The notes beneath the pieces are model-generated. The model was given only the letters and a program-made list of their open reading frames with translations. It had not been told where the DNA came from and did no database searches. Both the position numbers and the translations under genes were made by a program. Shown here piece after piece: positions 17,542-23,980 of a DNA stretch of 23,980 nucleotides. Source of the stretch: Clostridia bacterium. GTDB lineage: Bacteria; Bacillota; Clostridia; UMGS1810. Position 1 is the stretch's first letter, and each line of letters starts with the position of its first letter. Where the stretch lies: the NCBI GenBank assembly GCA_016293435.1, contig JAEDEG010000040.1:1-23980 (forward strand), in the 5' to 3' direction.

Positions 17542-19230
17542 TCATTTTATAACATTCAAAACCTTATTTATAATGCGTGCGCTTTCGGCACGGGTTATTT
17601 CTTTTTTCGGCATAAACGAGCCATCCTCAAAGCCGTTTATTATGCCGCTTGAAGCCAGTGATGTTATTGCTTCTTTTGCATAATCGGATATTTGTTCATT
17701 GTCAGAAAATGTAATTTGACCTTGTGAAATACCCAGCTTATCCTTTGCCATACGCGAAACTATTAGTGCAGCCTCTTCGCGCTTTATGGGCTTGTGGGGA
17801 TAGAATAAGGCTCCGTCTCCTTTTACCGCACCTTGGGAAAAAGCTGTGTCAACATACAGGGCAAACCAGTCTCCGGCGTCAACGTCCGAAAAAGAACCGC
17901 TGTATTCATCTTTAACTTCAAGCCCCATAGCCAATATCAGCATTTTAACAAATTCGGCACGGGTAACCGTTTTATCGGGATTAAACATCGAATCTTCATA
18001 ACCGTTTATGATTCCCTTGGCATAGAGAGTGTTTATATCTTCATAGCACCAATGTGATTTTGTCACATCTTTGAAATTTGCTGATTGAATTTGTGTTTCG
18101 GCAGGTATAATTTCCTGCTTGGGAGGAGTGTATCCGCTGTCTATAACGACAGGCGAAATTTTGCCTCCTCCGCCTCCTCCGCCGTGTGAGGGTGATTTTT
18201 GTGAATTGCGCTCATCCTCATATTCTTTGGTTTCCAGAATACACAATTTGAATTTTTCGGATATTTTTTGGGCTGCATCAAAATCAGATTTGTACTTTAA
18301 CATAGCTTTAAATACGTCATCTTTATTTTTGATTGAGCTGTATTCATCCGACAAAAGCTGATTTGAAAAAAACTCGGCGTAATCATCGGTAATGATATTT
18401 TTTAATTCGAGCCAGCTTTGAACATTCATAGCCTTCAGAGATAAAAATATCTCATCCAAAAGATGACCGAAATTTGCATCCCTTCTGCAAAGCAAATCGG
18501 CAAAATCATATTCGGCTATGCGAGAAAGAGCGGCCTTTGCATTTACCTTGGTTAATTCGTCGGACCAGTCTTTTTGAAAATCAATGCCAAGTTCAAAAGC
18601 ATTGCGGAAAATAAATTCTTCTATTTTATCTTCATCCGCAAGTGCAAGCTCTGCATAAAGACAGGATTTTTTGTAATCGGCCGAAATCTGTGAGCCGTTT
18701 TCGGAACCGCAGGCATACAAAAGCCGAAAAATCTCAGCTTCTTTGTCGGGAGATATTTCATCGTTCAATTCTATACCGAAAGAAAGTGCGTTTGATTTAA
18801 AAGCTTCAATAAATTCATCTTCGCTTTTTCCTTTAAGTTCACTTTCAAAAATCTCCTGTGCCGATTCATAACTGTAGCAAATAAATTCATCTGATGCACT
18901 CTGCGTGTATGTGGTGGCAGAAACTATGTATTTTGATGACATTTTGGCATCTGAAAAATCAAATACGAAAGAATATTGTCCGTCATTGGGAGTGATATAA
19001 TTAAACTCCGTGGGTTGACTTTCATAAAGTGATGAATAATCGACAGACTCTTCAACCACGGTAATAATGACAAATTCCTCCGACTGACCGTATACTGTCA
19101 GCATTTTTGTCTGTGGGTCATATCCGACATTTACTGTCAATTCACTGTCTGCAAAAGAACAAACTCCAAATGCTGAAATCACACACAATAGACCCAATAA
19201 AACGCTGATTTTGCAAATTATTTTTTTCAT
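17542..19230 (-). CDS. Surface protein with helical domain, poly-Gly linker and three C-terminal SLH repeats
   Basis: Seen in 562 residues: a signal peptide (1 to about 27, SFA before DSE); an Ig-like beta domain (about 30-118); a mainly alpha-helical acidic domain (about 120-340) of unknown type; a seven-glycine linker (350-356); and three SLH repeats (about 385-427, 446-488, 507-551) with the FKDV-HW-Y-I, NPDKTVTRAEF and ITRAES hallmarks. It should be anchored through the SLH repeats, with the N-terminal half facing outward. It has no catalytic motif. GAGAGGAG precedes the ATG, 17 bp after the GH20 gene. A role as surface anchor or presenter for the operon's soluble proteins is inference. 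Confidence 0.88.
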   Translation of the reverse strand: MKKIICKISVLLGLLCVISAFGVCSFADSELTVNVGYDPQTKMLTVYGQSEEFVIITVVEESVDYSSLYESQPTEFNYITPNDGQYSFVFDFSDAKMSSKYIVSATTYTQSASDEFICYSYESAQEIFESELKGKSEDEFIEAFKSNALSFGIELNDEISPDKEAEIFRLLYACGSENGSQISADYKKSCLYAELALADEDKIEEFIFRNAFELGIDFQKDWSDELTKVNAKAALSRIAEYDFADLLCRRDANFGHLLDEIFLSLKAMNVQSWLELKNIITDDYAEFFSNQLLSDEYSSIKNKDDVFKAMLKYKSDFDAAQKISEKFKLCILETKEYEDERNSQKSPSHGGGGGGGKISPVVIDSGYTPPKQEIIPAETQIQSANFKDVTKSHWCYEDINTLYAKGIINGYEDSMFNPDKTVTRAEFVKMLILAMGLEVKDEYSGSFSDVDAGDWFALYVDTAFSQGAVKGDGALFYPHKPIKREEAALIVSRMAKDKLGISQGQITFSDNEQISDYAKEAITSLASSGIINGFEDGSFMPKKEITRAESARIINKVLNVIK

Positions 19231-19247
19231 TTTGTTCTCCTCTCTGC

Positions 19248-21023
19248 TTACGAAATGTATTTGCCGGTTTCTTCAATTCGATTTTTGAGTTGATTCAAAA
19301 ACAGCTCTTTGCCTGAGGGATAGTTTTCTTCATCCCATAGCTTTTTATAGTTTTCTTCAATTTCAAGTGACATTTTGCATAGCTCATCATATTTGACTGC
19401 ATCAACCTTTTTGCTCATTCTTATTTTCAAGAGCTCCGATGCAACAATAACCATTAGGCAGTTATTTTTTATTTGCAATTTCCATTTTTGCAGCGGATTT
19501 TTTTTGTCAAGGTCAGACAAGCACTTTTTCGTATAGGATATTATATTATCAAAATAAAAATCATCGCCGCATTCCGTAAGATTAAAGCTTGTCTGAACAA
19601 CTTCGGTATCCATAGGAACAGAAAAGCTGTAGCCGCAAAGCGAACAGCAATGCATAAGCTCAGGCTCAAGGTGATAGTATCTTTGCATTCTGTAGATAAT
19701 TTCGGATATTTCATCACCGAATATTTCACGATCTGCAAATTTTTTGGCATTCCTTACAAAATCCGTTTTGAGCATCCAACCGGGCTTTTCCCACATGGAA
19801 TTCCATGAATATTGTCCTGCCAGTGCAATCGGGATAAATGTCCATACCGGGAACTGCGCATGTCCGCCGTTGCCCCAGTTGGTGAGCATATATCCCTTTG
19901 CACCGTATTTCATACCAAAGTCTGCCAAATTACGAAGATTAAATATCATTACGTCAAACCTGCCGGTTAAAGCAACCCACGTATTATCACCGGGACACAC
20001 ATAATACTCAATGCCGCAGTCCGCTAATTTTTTGCACTGAACTTCCTGTCGGGCTGTGCTGACCGGATCATAGCCCCACAAAAGAGGAATTGCACCGTCC
20101 GGCAAAGACTTATATGCATCGGGATATTTCATCAACATATCTGCCCAAAACTGAACCTTTTTGCCGTATTTATTACGACAGAGATCTGTGATTTTGGTAA
20201 GCCAGTCCATAAATATCTTGCTTTCGCCATACTTTTCGGCAACCTCTTTAAGCTCATACGATGCAATATCAAAAACCTCATCCATACCGACATTTGCAAT
20301 ATCGGAGCTAAAATACGGGAAAAGAGATTGATATATTTTGTCCATAAATTCAAGGCTTTCGGGCAAAAGCGGATTAATTGTGGCAGACGGATTGAGATTG
20401 CCTTCTTCGTTTTCTACCGGCCCTACCTTAAGATGCTTAAACTCATCGCGGCACAGCCAGTCGGACAAATGCCCGAAGCTGTTTTGATTGGGAACAAGGC
20501 TGATAAAGCGATCGGCACAATATTTATCGAGAAGCTTTATATCGTCGCAGGTGAGACAATCAAGACCGTCGGACAGCTCTTCAAAAGCCGAATATTTGTA
20601 TACCACACCCTCCATATAAAGCTGGAGCTCATTGTATTTGAGCTTTGAGAGTATATCTATCAAAAAAATAATCGTTTCCGTTTTGGGGATTCGTCCGCGG
20701 CTTATGTCAAGCATATATGCTCTTTTTTCAAAATCGGGGCTGTCATATATGGAGCAAAGCTGTATTTTTCCGTCATTATCAATTAGCTGAATCAATGAAG
20801 AAACCGCTCTGAACACTCCGCAATCGCCTTTTGCCCTAACTGTTATGCCATCGGCTTTTACATCCAGATAATATTCATCTTCTCCAAGCAGAGAATCGGT
20901 TATAATGTTTATTTCGCCGTTTTTACATTTTATATACAGCTCATACAAATCATCGGTGCATGATAATTTGCTGCAATAAAACCCATCCTCATATTTTTCT
21001 TTTTTCGGCTGTGGGAAAATCAT
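19248..21023 (-). CDS. Glycoside hydrolase family 20-type beta-N-acetylhexosaminidase, cytosolic
   Basis: GH20 enzymes remove terminal beta-GlcNAc or GalNAc by substrate-assisted catalysis. Seen in 591 residues: a small N-terminal alpha/beta domain (about 1-98, ending GVFRAVSSLIQL); the barrel start with YMLDISRGRIPK (about 103-114); NSFGHLSDWL (181-190); the catalytic pair D248-E249 in VGMDEVFD; an LLWGYDP strand (314-320); and TNWGNGGH (381-388). No signal peptide is present, so it should act in the cytosol on imported oligosaccharides. The N-terminus MIFPQPKK is natural for the family and an in-frame stop lies 24 bases upstream, so ATG at 21023 is the start despite no adjacent Shine-Dalgarno. 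It is first of the tightly packed operon, 225 bp after the AraC gene. Confidence 0.88.
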   Translation of the reverse strand: MIFPQPKKEKYEDGFYCSKLSCTDDLYELYIKCKNGEINIITDSLLGEDEYYLDVKADGITVRAKGDCGVFRAVSSLIQLIDNDGKIQLCSIYDSPDFEKRAYMLDISRGRIPKTETIIFLIDILSKLKYNELQLYMEGVVYKYSAFEELSDGLDCLTCDDIKLLDKYCADRFISLVPNQNSFGHLSDWLCRDEFKHLKVGPVENEEGNLNPSATINPLLPESLEFMDKIYQSLFPYFSSDIANVGMDEVFDIASYELKEVAEKYGESKIFMDWLTKITDLCRNKYGKKVQFWADMLMKYPDAYKSLPDGAIPLLWGYDPVSTARQEVQCKKLADCGIEYYVCPGDNTWVALTGRFDVMIFNLRNLADFGMKYGAKGYMLTNWGNGGHAQFPVWTFIPIALAGQYSWNSMWEKPGWMLKTDFVRNAKKFADREIFGDEISEIIYRMQRYYHLEPELMHCCSLCGYSFSVPMDTEVVQTSFNLTECGDDFYFDNIISYTKKCLSDLDKKNPLQKWKLQIKNNCLMVIVASELLKIRMSKKVDAVKYDELCKMSLEIEENYKKLWDEENYPSGKELFLNQLKNRIEETGKYIS

Positions 21024-21181
21024 ATTCTTAATCGTATAATATAATTATCATCAAAACCAAAGATAATTGTATTATACTTCTCCTTTCATTAAATTTTTTA
21101 TTTTAACAACTGCAATTATCTGTTTTGTTGATAAATTGTAGTTTTTTATTTTGTTTATACCTAAGGTCAGCTACCTTTGAT

Positions 21182-21211
21182 ATAATAGATATAGTCACTG
21201 TAATTTGTTCA
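21182..21211 (-). promoter_or_regulatory. Weak candidate promoter of the GH20-LamG operon
   Basis: On the minus strand, TGAACA (21211-21206, 4 of 6 matches) and TATTAT (21187-21182, 5 of 6) are separated by 18 bp. The -35 lies inside the spacer of the inverted repeat, as expected for an activator-dependent promoter. A start near 21175 would give a leader of about 150 nt. Confidence 0.35.
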
Positions 21212-21224
21212 TGTTAATTACAGT
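21197..21224. promoter_or_regulatory. Inverted repeat, candidate AraC-type operator
   Basis: ACTGTAATT (21197-21205) and AATTACAGT (21216-21224) are perfect 9-bp inverted arms around a 10-bp spacer. The same 9-mer overlaps the predicted araC -10 at 22107-22115. No T-run follows on either strand, so it is more likely an operator than a terminator. Binding by the adjacent regulator is inference. Confidence 0.5.
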
Positions 21225-21248
21225 TCCTTTTTTGATGCATAATTAATT

Positions 21249-22076
21249 CTAAAGGTCCTTCATAACTGCCATATCCCATGTAAGCATTTCAGTTTTGGTT
21301 TTTCTGTATTGCTTTGGGGTATAGCCGGTATATTCCTTAAACATTTTTGAAAAGTGATACATATCGTTGTATCCAACCTGCAGCGCAATGTCGGGTATGG
21401 ATTTATACTGCCCGTCGACTATAATTTTTTTTGCGGCTTCCATTCTATGCTTTCTCAGATATGTCATAGGCGGCATTCCGTGACAGCGAGTAAAAATTTT
21501 TCTGAAATGGCCTTCACTCATTTGGCACATATGAGCAAGTGATGAATTGGATATAGAAGCATCATTAAAATTACTCAAAATATATTCATAGGCAATTTTG
21601 ACTCTGTCTTTTTCGGTACAAACGGCATTGTGTTTTTTGATGCTGCTCGTCAAAAGAATTTCAAAAATATGATACAGCTCCTTCATGCACTTTATATTGC
21701 ATAGCTCATCCCCCTGATCACGCAGCATTTTTTTGAATAACGATAATATTTTTTCCGAATTATCAACATCAAAAGTATATATTCCTTCACCCTCGGTATC
21801 AAGATCAAAAAATATAATTCCGACATTTCCGGGCTCTATACATTCATATTTATATTTTACATTCGGTGCTACAAGAATAATATTATTCGGTGAAGAATAG
21901 TATTTTTTGTCATTCATATAATACCATGTACTCCCCGAGATCTTGATGTACATCATCCAATAGGATCTTTCGGCAGACACCATGTTTTTATGAATAGTGT
22001 CAGTATATGATGTATATACTGCTTTGAATCTGGTTATTGTCACATCGGAAAAATCCGACAAATCTTTAATTAGCAT
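21249..22076 (-). CDS. AraC/XylS-family transcriptional regulator
   Basis: A sugar-responsive regulator by family and context. Seen in 275 residues: an N-terminal beta-rich cupin-like sensor region (about 30-125, with SGSTWYYMNDKKYYSSPNNIILVAP) and a C-terminal pair of helix-turn-helix motifs (about 165-262). These include SLAHMCQMSEGHFRKIF and the diagnostic IPDIALQVGYNDMYHFSKMFKEYTGYTPKQYR pattern. ATG at 22076 has a weak AGTGAG ribosome binding site. Another ATG 5 bases upstream hits a stop at once. It precedes the GH20 operon on the same strand and most likely activates it. A shared 9-mer in both upstream regions suggests control of the operon and of itself. The ligand is unknown. Confidence 0.93.
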   Translation of the reverse strand: MLIKDLSDFSDVTITRFKAVYTSYTDTIHKNMVSAERSYWMMYIKISGSTWYYMNDKKYYSSPNNIILVAPNVKYKYECIEPGNVGIIFFDLDTEGEGIYTFDVDNSEKILSLFKKMLRDQGDELCNIKCMKELYHIFEILLTSSIKKHNAVCTEKDRVKIAYEYILSNFNDASISNSSLAHMCQMSEGHFRKIFTRCHGMPPMTYLRKHRMEAAKKIIVDGQYKSIPDIALQVGYNDMYHFSKMFKEYTGYTPKQYRKTKTEMLTWDMAVMKDL

Positions 22077-22106
22077 ACCATAAATCTCACTTTATTCAAT
22101 TTCATT

Positions 22107-22115
22107 ACTGTAATT
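22107..22115 (-). promoter_or_regulatory. AATTACAGT box upstream of araC
   Basis: Third copy of the 9-mer found as an inverted pair at 21197-21224. It overlaps the predicted -10 of araC, a position that suits repression of its own gene. No clear inverted partner is seen here. Confidence 0.4.
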
Positions 22116-22141
22116 AAATCATATTTCATAACATTATTCAA
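22113..22141 (-). promoter_or_regulatory. Predicted promoter of the araC-type gene
   Basis: On the minus strand, TTGAAT (22141-22136) and TTTAAT (22118-22113) are separated by 17 bp. The -10 shares three bases with the AATTACAGT box. Confidence 0.55.
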
Positions 22142-22350
22142 TGTGCTTTTCGTTTTTTAGCGTTTTTCGGTTTTGTGAACAGTTTCAATTTTTTATATAT
22201 GATTACCAATTATTGATAAACGCAATCGGGCACGATTATTGTTTTTTTATTAAATCACTATTATGTGAATTTTTCAATGTCAAATTTGGTTATTTGTGTT
22301 TTCAGGTTCAATCGACAATGAAAAATCAAAATCAAAAAAATCAAAAAAAC

Positions 22351-22379
22351 TTGAAATCTGATATCATATATGTTATTAT
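22351..22379 (+). promoter_or_regulatory. Promoter of argH
   Basis: TTGAAA (22351-22356) and TATTAT (22374-22379), each 5 of 6, with a 17-bp spacer. Four A-tracts lie directly upstream (22319-22350) and may act as an UP-like or curved element. The predicted start near 22386 gives a leader of about 37 nt. Confidence 0.65.
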
Positions 22380-22422
22380 ATATACATCAATATAAAACAT
22401 TCACCGGAAAGGAAGATATATT

Positions 22423-23808
22423 ATGAAGCTTTGGGGCGGAAGATTTTCTAAAAATACCGATTCTGAAGTAAACGATTTTAACTCATCAATAAGATTTGAC
22501 CAAAGAATGTACCGTCAAGACATATTGGGCAGTATTGCCCACGCAAAAATGCTCGGTAAATGTAATATAATTCCCAAAGAGGACAGCGAGCTAATTGTGA
22601 AAACTCTTGGCGAAATACTGTCTGATATCGAAGACGGAAAAGTGGAGTTTTTGATTGATGCAGAGGATATACACATGAACATCGAAACAATTCTTACTCA
22701 GAGAATCGGCGATGCAGGCAAAAGACTTCACACAGGCAGAAGCCGCAACGATCAGGTTGCTCTTGATATCAGAATGTATATCAAAGACGAAATAACCGAT
22801 ATTAAAAAAAAGGTGATATCTCTCGAAAAAGTTCTCCTTAAGCTCGCATCCGAAAATCTTGACACCATAATGCCGGGTTATACTCATCTGCAAAAGGCTC
22901 AGCCCATTACGCTTGCTCATCACACAATGGCATATTTTGAAATGTTTAAGCGAGATATAGAAAGACTGGATGACTGCTACAAAAGAACCAATGTAATGCC
23001 CCTTGGCTCGGGGGCTCTTGCTGCTACCACATATCCTCTTGACAGAGAGTTTGTAGCCAAAGAGCTTGGCTTTTGCTCAGTTACTCTAAACTCTCTCGAC
23101 GGTGTATCGGACAGAGATTTTGTGATAGAGCTGGCATCATGCCTGTCGATACTGATTATGCATCTAAGCCGCTATTCGGAAGAGCTGATACTATGGAACA
23201 CCAATGAATTTCAGTTTGTAGAAATGGACGACAGCTGCTCTACCGGCAGCTCAATCATGCCTCAGAAAAAAAACCCCGATGTGGCAGAGCTCATAAGAGG
23301 GAAAACAGGCAGAGTGTACGGTGATTTGATAAGCATACTCACCACAATGAAGGGAATTCCCCTTGCATACAACAAGGATATGCAGGAGGACAAGGAATGC
23401 ATTTTTGATGCGATTGATACAATAAGGCTTTGTGTGCCCGTGTTTGAAAAGATGATTGCAACAATGAAGATTAACAAGACGGCCATGTACAAAGGCGCAG
23501 GCGGCGGATTTACCAATGCAACCGATGCGGCAGACTATCTGGTGAAAAAAGGAATGCCTTTCAGGCAGGCGCACGAGGTTATAGGAAAAATGGTTGCATA
23601 TGCCCTCGATCAAAACAAAGCTCTAAGCGAGCTGAGCTTTGAAGAGCTAAAAAGCTGCTCTGATATCATAACCGAGGACATATATGAGGCAATAGACCTC
23701 AAAACCTGTGTAAACGAAAGAAATATTATCGGCGGTCCTGCCAAAGCTGCCGTGGAAAAGGCAATTGCATCGGCAAGGGATTATATCGCCGAATTTGATA
23801 AAATGTAA
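22423..23808 (+). CDS. argH: Argininosuccinate lyase
   Basis: ArgH splits argininosuccinate into arginine and fumarate, the last step of arginine synthesis, as a cytosolic tetramer of the fumarase/aspartase superfamily. The 461-residue product has normal length. It opens with MKLWGGRFSK, then shows HTGRSRNDQVALD (about residues 104-116), GYTHLQKAQP (about 152-161, with the catalytic His) and the signature GSSIMPQKKNPD (about 277-288, with the catalytic Ser loop). ATG at 22423 has AAAGGAAG about 7 bases upstream. It has its own promoter and is followed after 14 bp by a small DNA-binding-like gene. argG is about 18 kb away, pointing the other way. Confidence 0.98.
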   Translation: MKLWGGRFSKNTDSEVNDFNSSIRFDQRMYRQDILGSIAHAKMLGKCNIIPKEDSELIVKTLGEILSDIEDGKVEFLIDAEDIHMNIETILTQRIGDAGKRLHTGRSRNDQVALDIRMYIKDEITDIKKKVISLEKVLLKLASENLDTIMPGYTHLQKAQPITLAHHTMAYFEMFKRDIERLDDCYKRTNVMPLGSGALAATTYPLDREFVAKELGFCSVTLNSLDGVSDRDFVIELASCLSILIMHLSRYSEELILWNTNEFQFVEMDDSCSTGSSIMPQKKNPDVAELIRGKTGRVYGDLISILTTMKGIPLAYNKDMQEDKECIFDAIDTIRLCVPVFEKMIATMKINKTAMYKGAGGGFTNATDAADYLVKKGMPFRQAHEVIGKMVAYALDQNKALSELSFEELKSCSDIITEDIYEAIDLKTCVNERNIIGGPAKAAVEKAIASARDYIAEFDKM

Positions 23809-23822
23809 AGGACGGTGATTTT

Positions 23823-23980
23823 GTGAACAACGGAAGTCAGAAAGCAAAAGACAAATATCTGAAAGAAAAGGTGGAATCCTTTGTGGTAAGGGTGCCAAAA
23901 GGGGATAAAGAAAAAATCAAAGAAAGAGCCTCCGAGGTCGGCAAGTCTCTAAATTCTTATATTGTTGACCTGATATGGGC
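23823..23980 (+). CDS. Ribbon-helix-helix-like small protein, C-terminus cut by the window edge
   Basis: Seen: GTG at 23823, with AAAGGACG about 7 bases upstream, opens 52 codons to the edge without a stop. After a lysine-rich start, the segment ESFVVRVPKGDKEKIKERA-EVGKSLNSYIVDLI (about residues 18-51) has the beta-strand, helix, turn, helix pattern of Arc/CopG-type ribbon-helix-helix proteins, with the characteristic GKSLNSYI turn. Such proteins usually bind operator DNA as dimers, often as antitoxins or phage and plasmid repressors. The start overlaps no other gene, and the 14-bp spacing to argH suggests co-transcription. The role is unknown because the end and downstream neighbours are not visible. 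Confidence 0.75.
   Translation, partial: MNNGSQKAKDKYLKEKVESFVVRVPKGDKEKIKERASEVGKSLNSYIVDLIW

Larger units (their letters stand above)
21024..21248. other. Regulatory intergenic region before the GH20 operon
   Basis: AT-rich, no gene. It contains the inverted AATTACAGT pair, a weak promoter candidate, a small AAGGT/ACCTT palindrome (21163-21167, 21173-21177), and a Shine-Dalgarno-like AAAGGAG on the minus strand about 55 bases before the GH20 start with no usable start behind it. No intrinsic terminator follows the araC stop, so read-through from araC is possible. Confidence 0.55.
22077..22422. other. Divergent intergenic region between araC and argH
   Basis: No gene is supported. A plus-strand frame at 22141-22395 lacks a ribosome binding site and has low-complexity composition. 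The region holds the araC promoter with its AATTACAGT box, a small AATCG/CGATT hairpin followed by T (around 22227-22247) with no obvious gene to terminate, a series of A-tracts (about 22319-22350) and the argH promoter. Confidence 0.6.

Noticed and set aside
4998..19230. Dockerin or cohesin modules, or LPXTG sortase signals, in the secreted proteins
   Set aside because: I found no duplicated calcium-loop dockerin motif and no LPXTG plus hydrophobic tail. Only the two SLH proteins show an anchor.
21151..21186. Plus-strand TTGTTT and TATAAT as a promoter reading toward araC
   Set aside because: The spacer is 24 bp and the transcript would be antisense to araC with no gene of its own.
22369..22386. 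ARG box over the argH -10
   Set aside because: The TG and CA half-site marks are 2 bp too far apart and a core position mismatches. AT-rich sequence alone could explain it.
22141..22395. Plus-strand open frame of 84 codons before argH
   Set aside because: It has no Shine-Dalgarno, contains the A-tract low-complexity stretch, covers the argH promoter and resembles no family.
1..23980. CRISPR array, insertion sequence, transposase or integrase
   Set aside because: No regularly spaced direct repeats, terminal inverted repeats with a transposase, or recombinase genes were seen in the window.

Overview
The window looks like a chromosomal segment of a low-G+C Gram-positive anaerobe, most likely class Clostridia (Bacillota). 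The reasons are strong GGAGG-type ribosome binding sites, textbook sigma-A promoters (TTGACA-17-TATAAT), GTG and TTG starts, signal peptides of Gram-positive type and S-layer homology (SLH) anchoring domains. The many large modular secreted proteins suggest an uncultured gut or digester polysaccharide degrader. The lineage below class level is a guess.

Left flank (1-4997), housekeeping. A truncated minus-strand gene starts at 51 behind a near-perfect promoter. It is followed by an intergenic stretch with a cluster of three hairpins, then tsf and rpsB (minus strand, one operon with its own promoter and leader). Next come tRNA-Gly(GCC) with promoter and terminator, tadA (plus), a strong bidirectional terminator, argG (minus) and ruvC (plus). 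The argG/ruvC divergent region carries an 18-bp sequence that fits the ARG-box consensus fully, plus two weaker ones, one of them over the argG -10.

Centre (4998-22076), accessory. Eight minus-strand genes read from right to left: an AraC-type regulator; a cytosolic GH20-type beta-N-acetylhexosaminidase; a secreted protein with three C-terminal SLH repeats; a secreted protein with an N-terminal SLH region and a large unrecognised body; a 1474-residue secreted heparinase II/III-like protein with LamG-like, amine-oxidase-stalk-like and F5/8 C (discoidin) modules; and three secreted LamG-like proteins related by module shuffling. From the GH20 gene onward the gaps are only 15-54 bp, each start has a good Shine-Dalgarno except GH20, and I see no internal terminator, so this is probably one operon of about 16 kb. 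It resembles a Gram-positive polysaccharide utilisation locus for a hexosamine- and uronic-acid-containing glycan, but has no transporter and no unsaturated-uronyl hydrolase. A 9-mer (AATTACAGT) occurs as an inverted pair upstream of the GH20 gene and once over the predicted araC -10, and is a candidate operator for the regulator.

Right flank (22077-23980). argH (plus) with its own promoter is followed, 14 bp later, by a truncated ribbon-helix-helix-like gene. argG and argH, adjacent in many Bacillota, are here about 18 kb apart, point away from each other and bracket the accessory operon. That arrangement, the mosaic LamG paralogues and the apparent loss of two zinc-site histidines in the lyase-like protein are the most unusual points.
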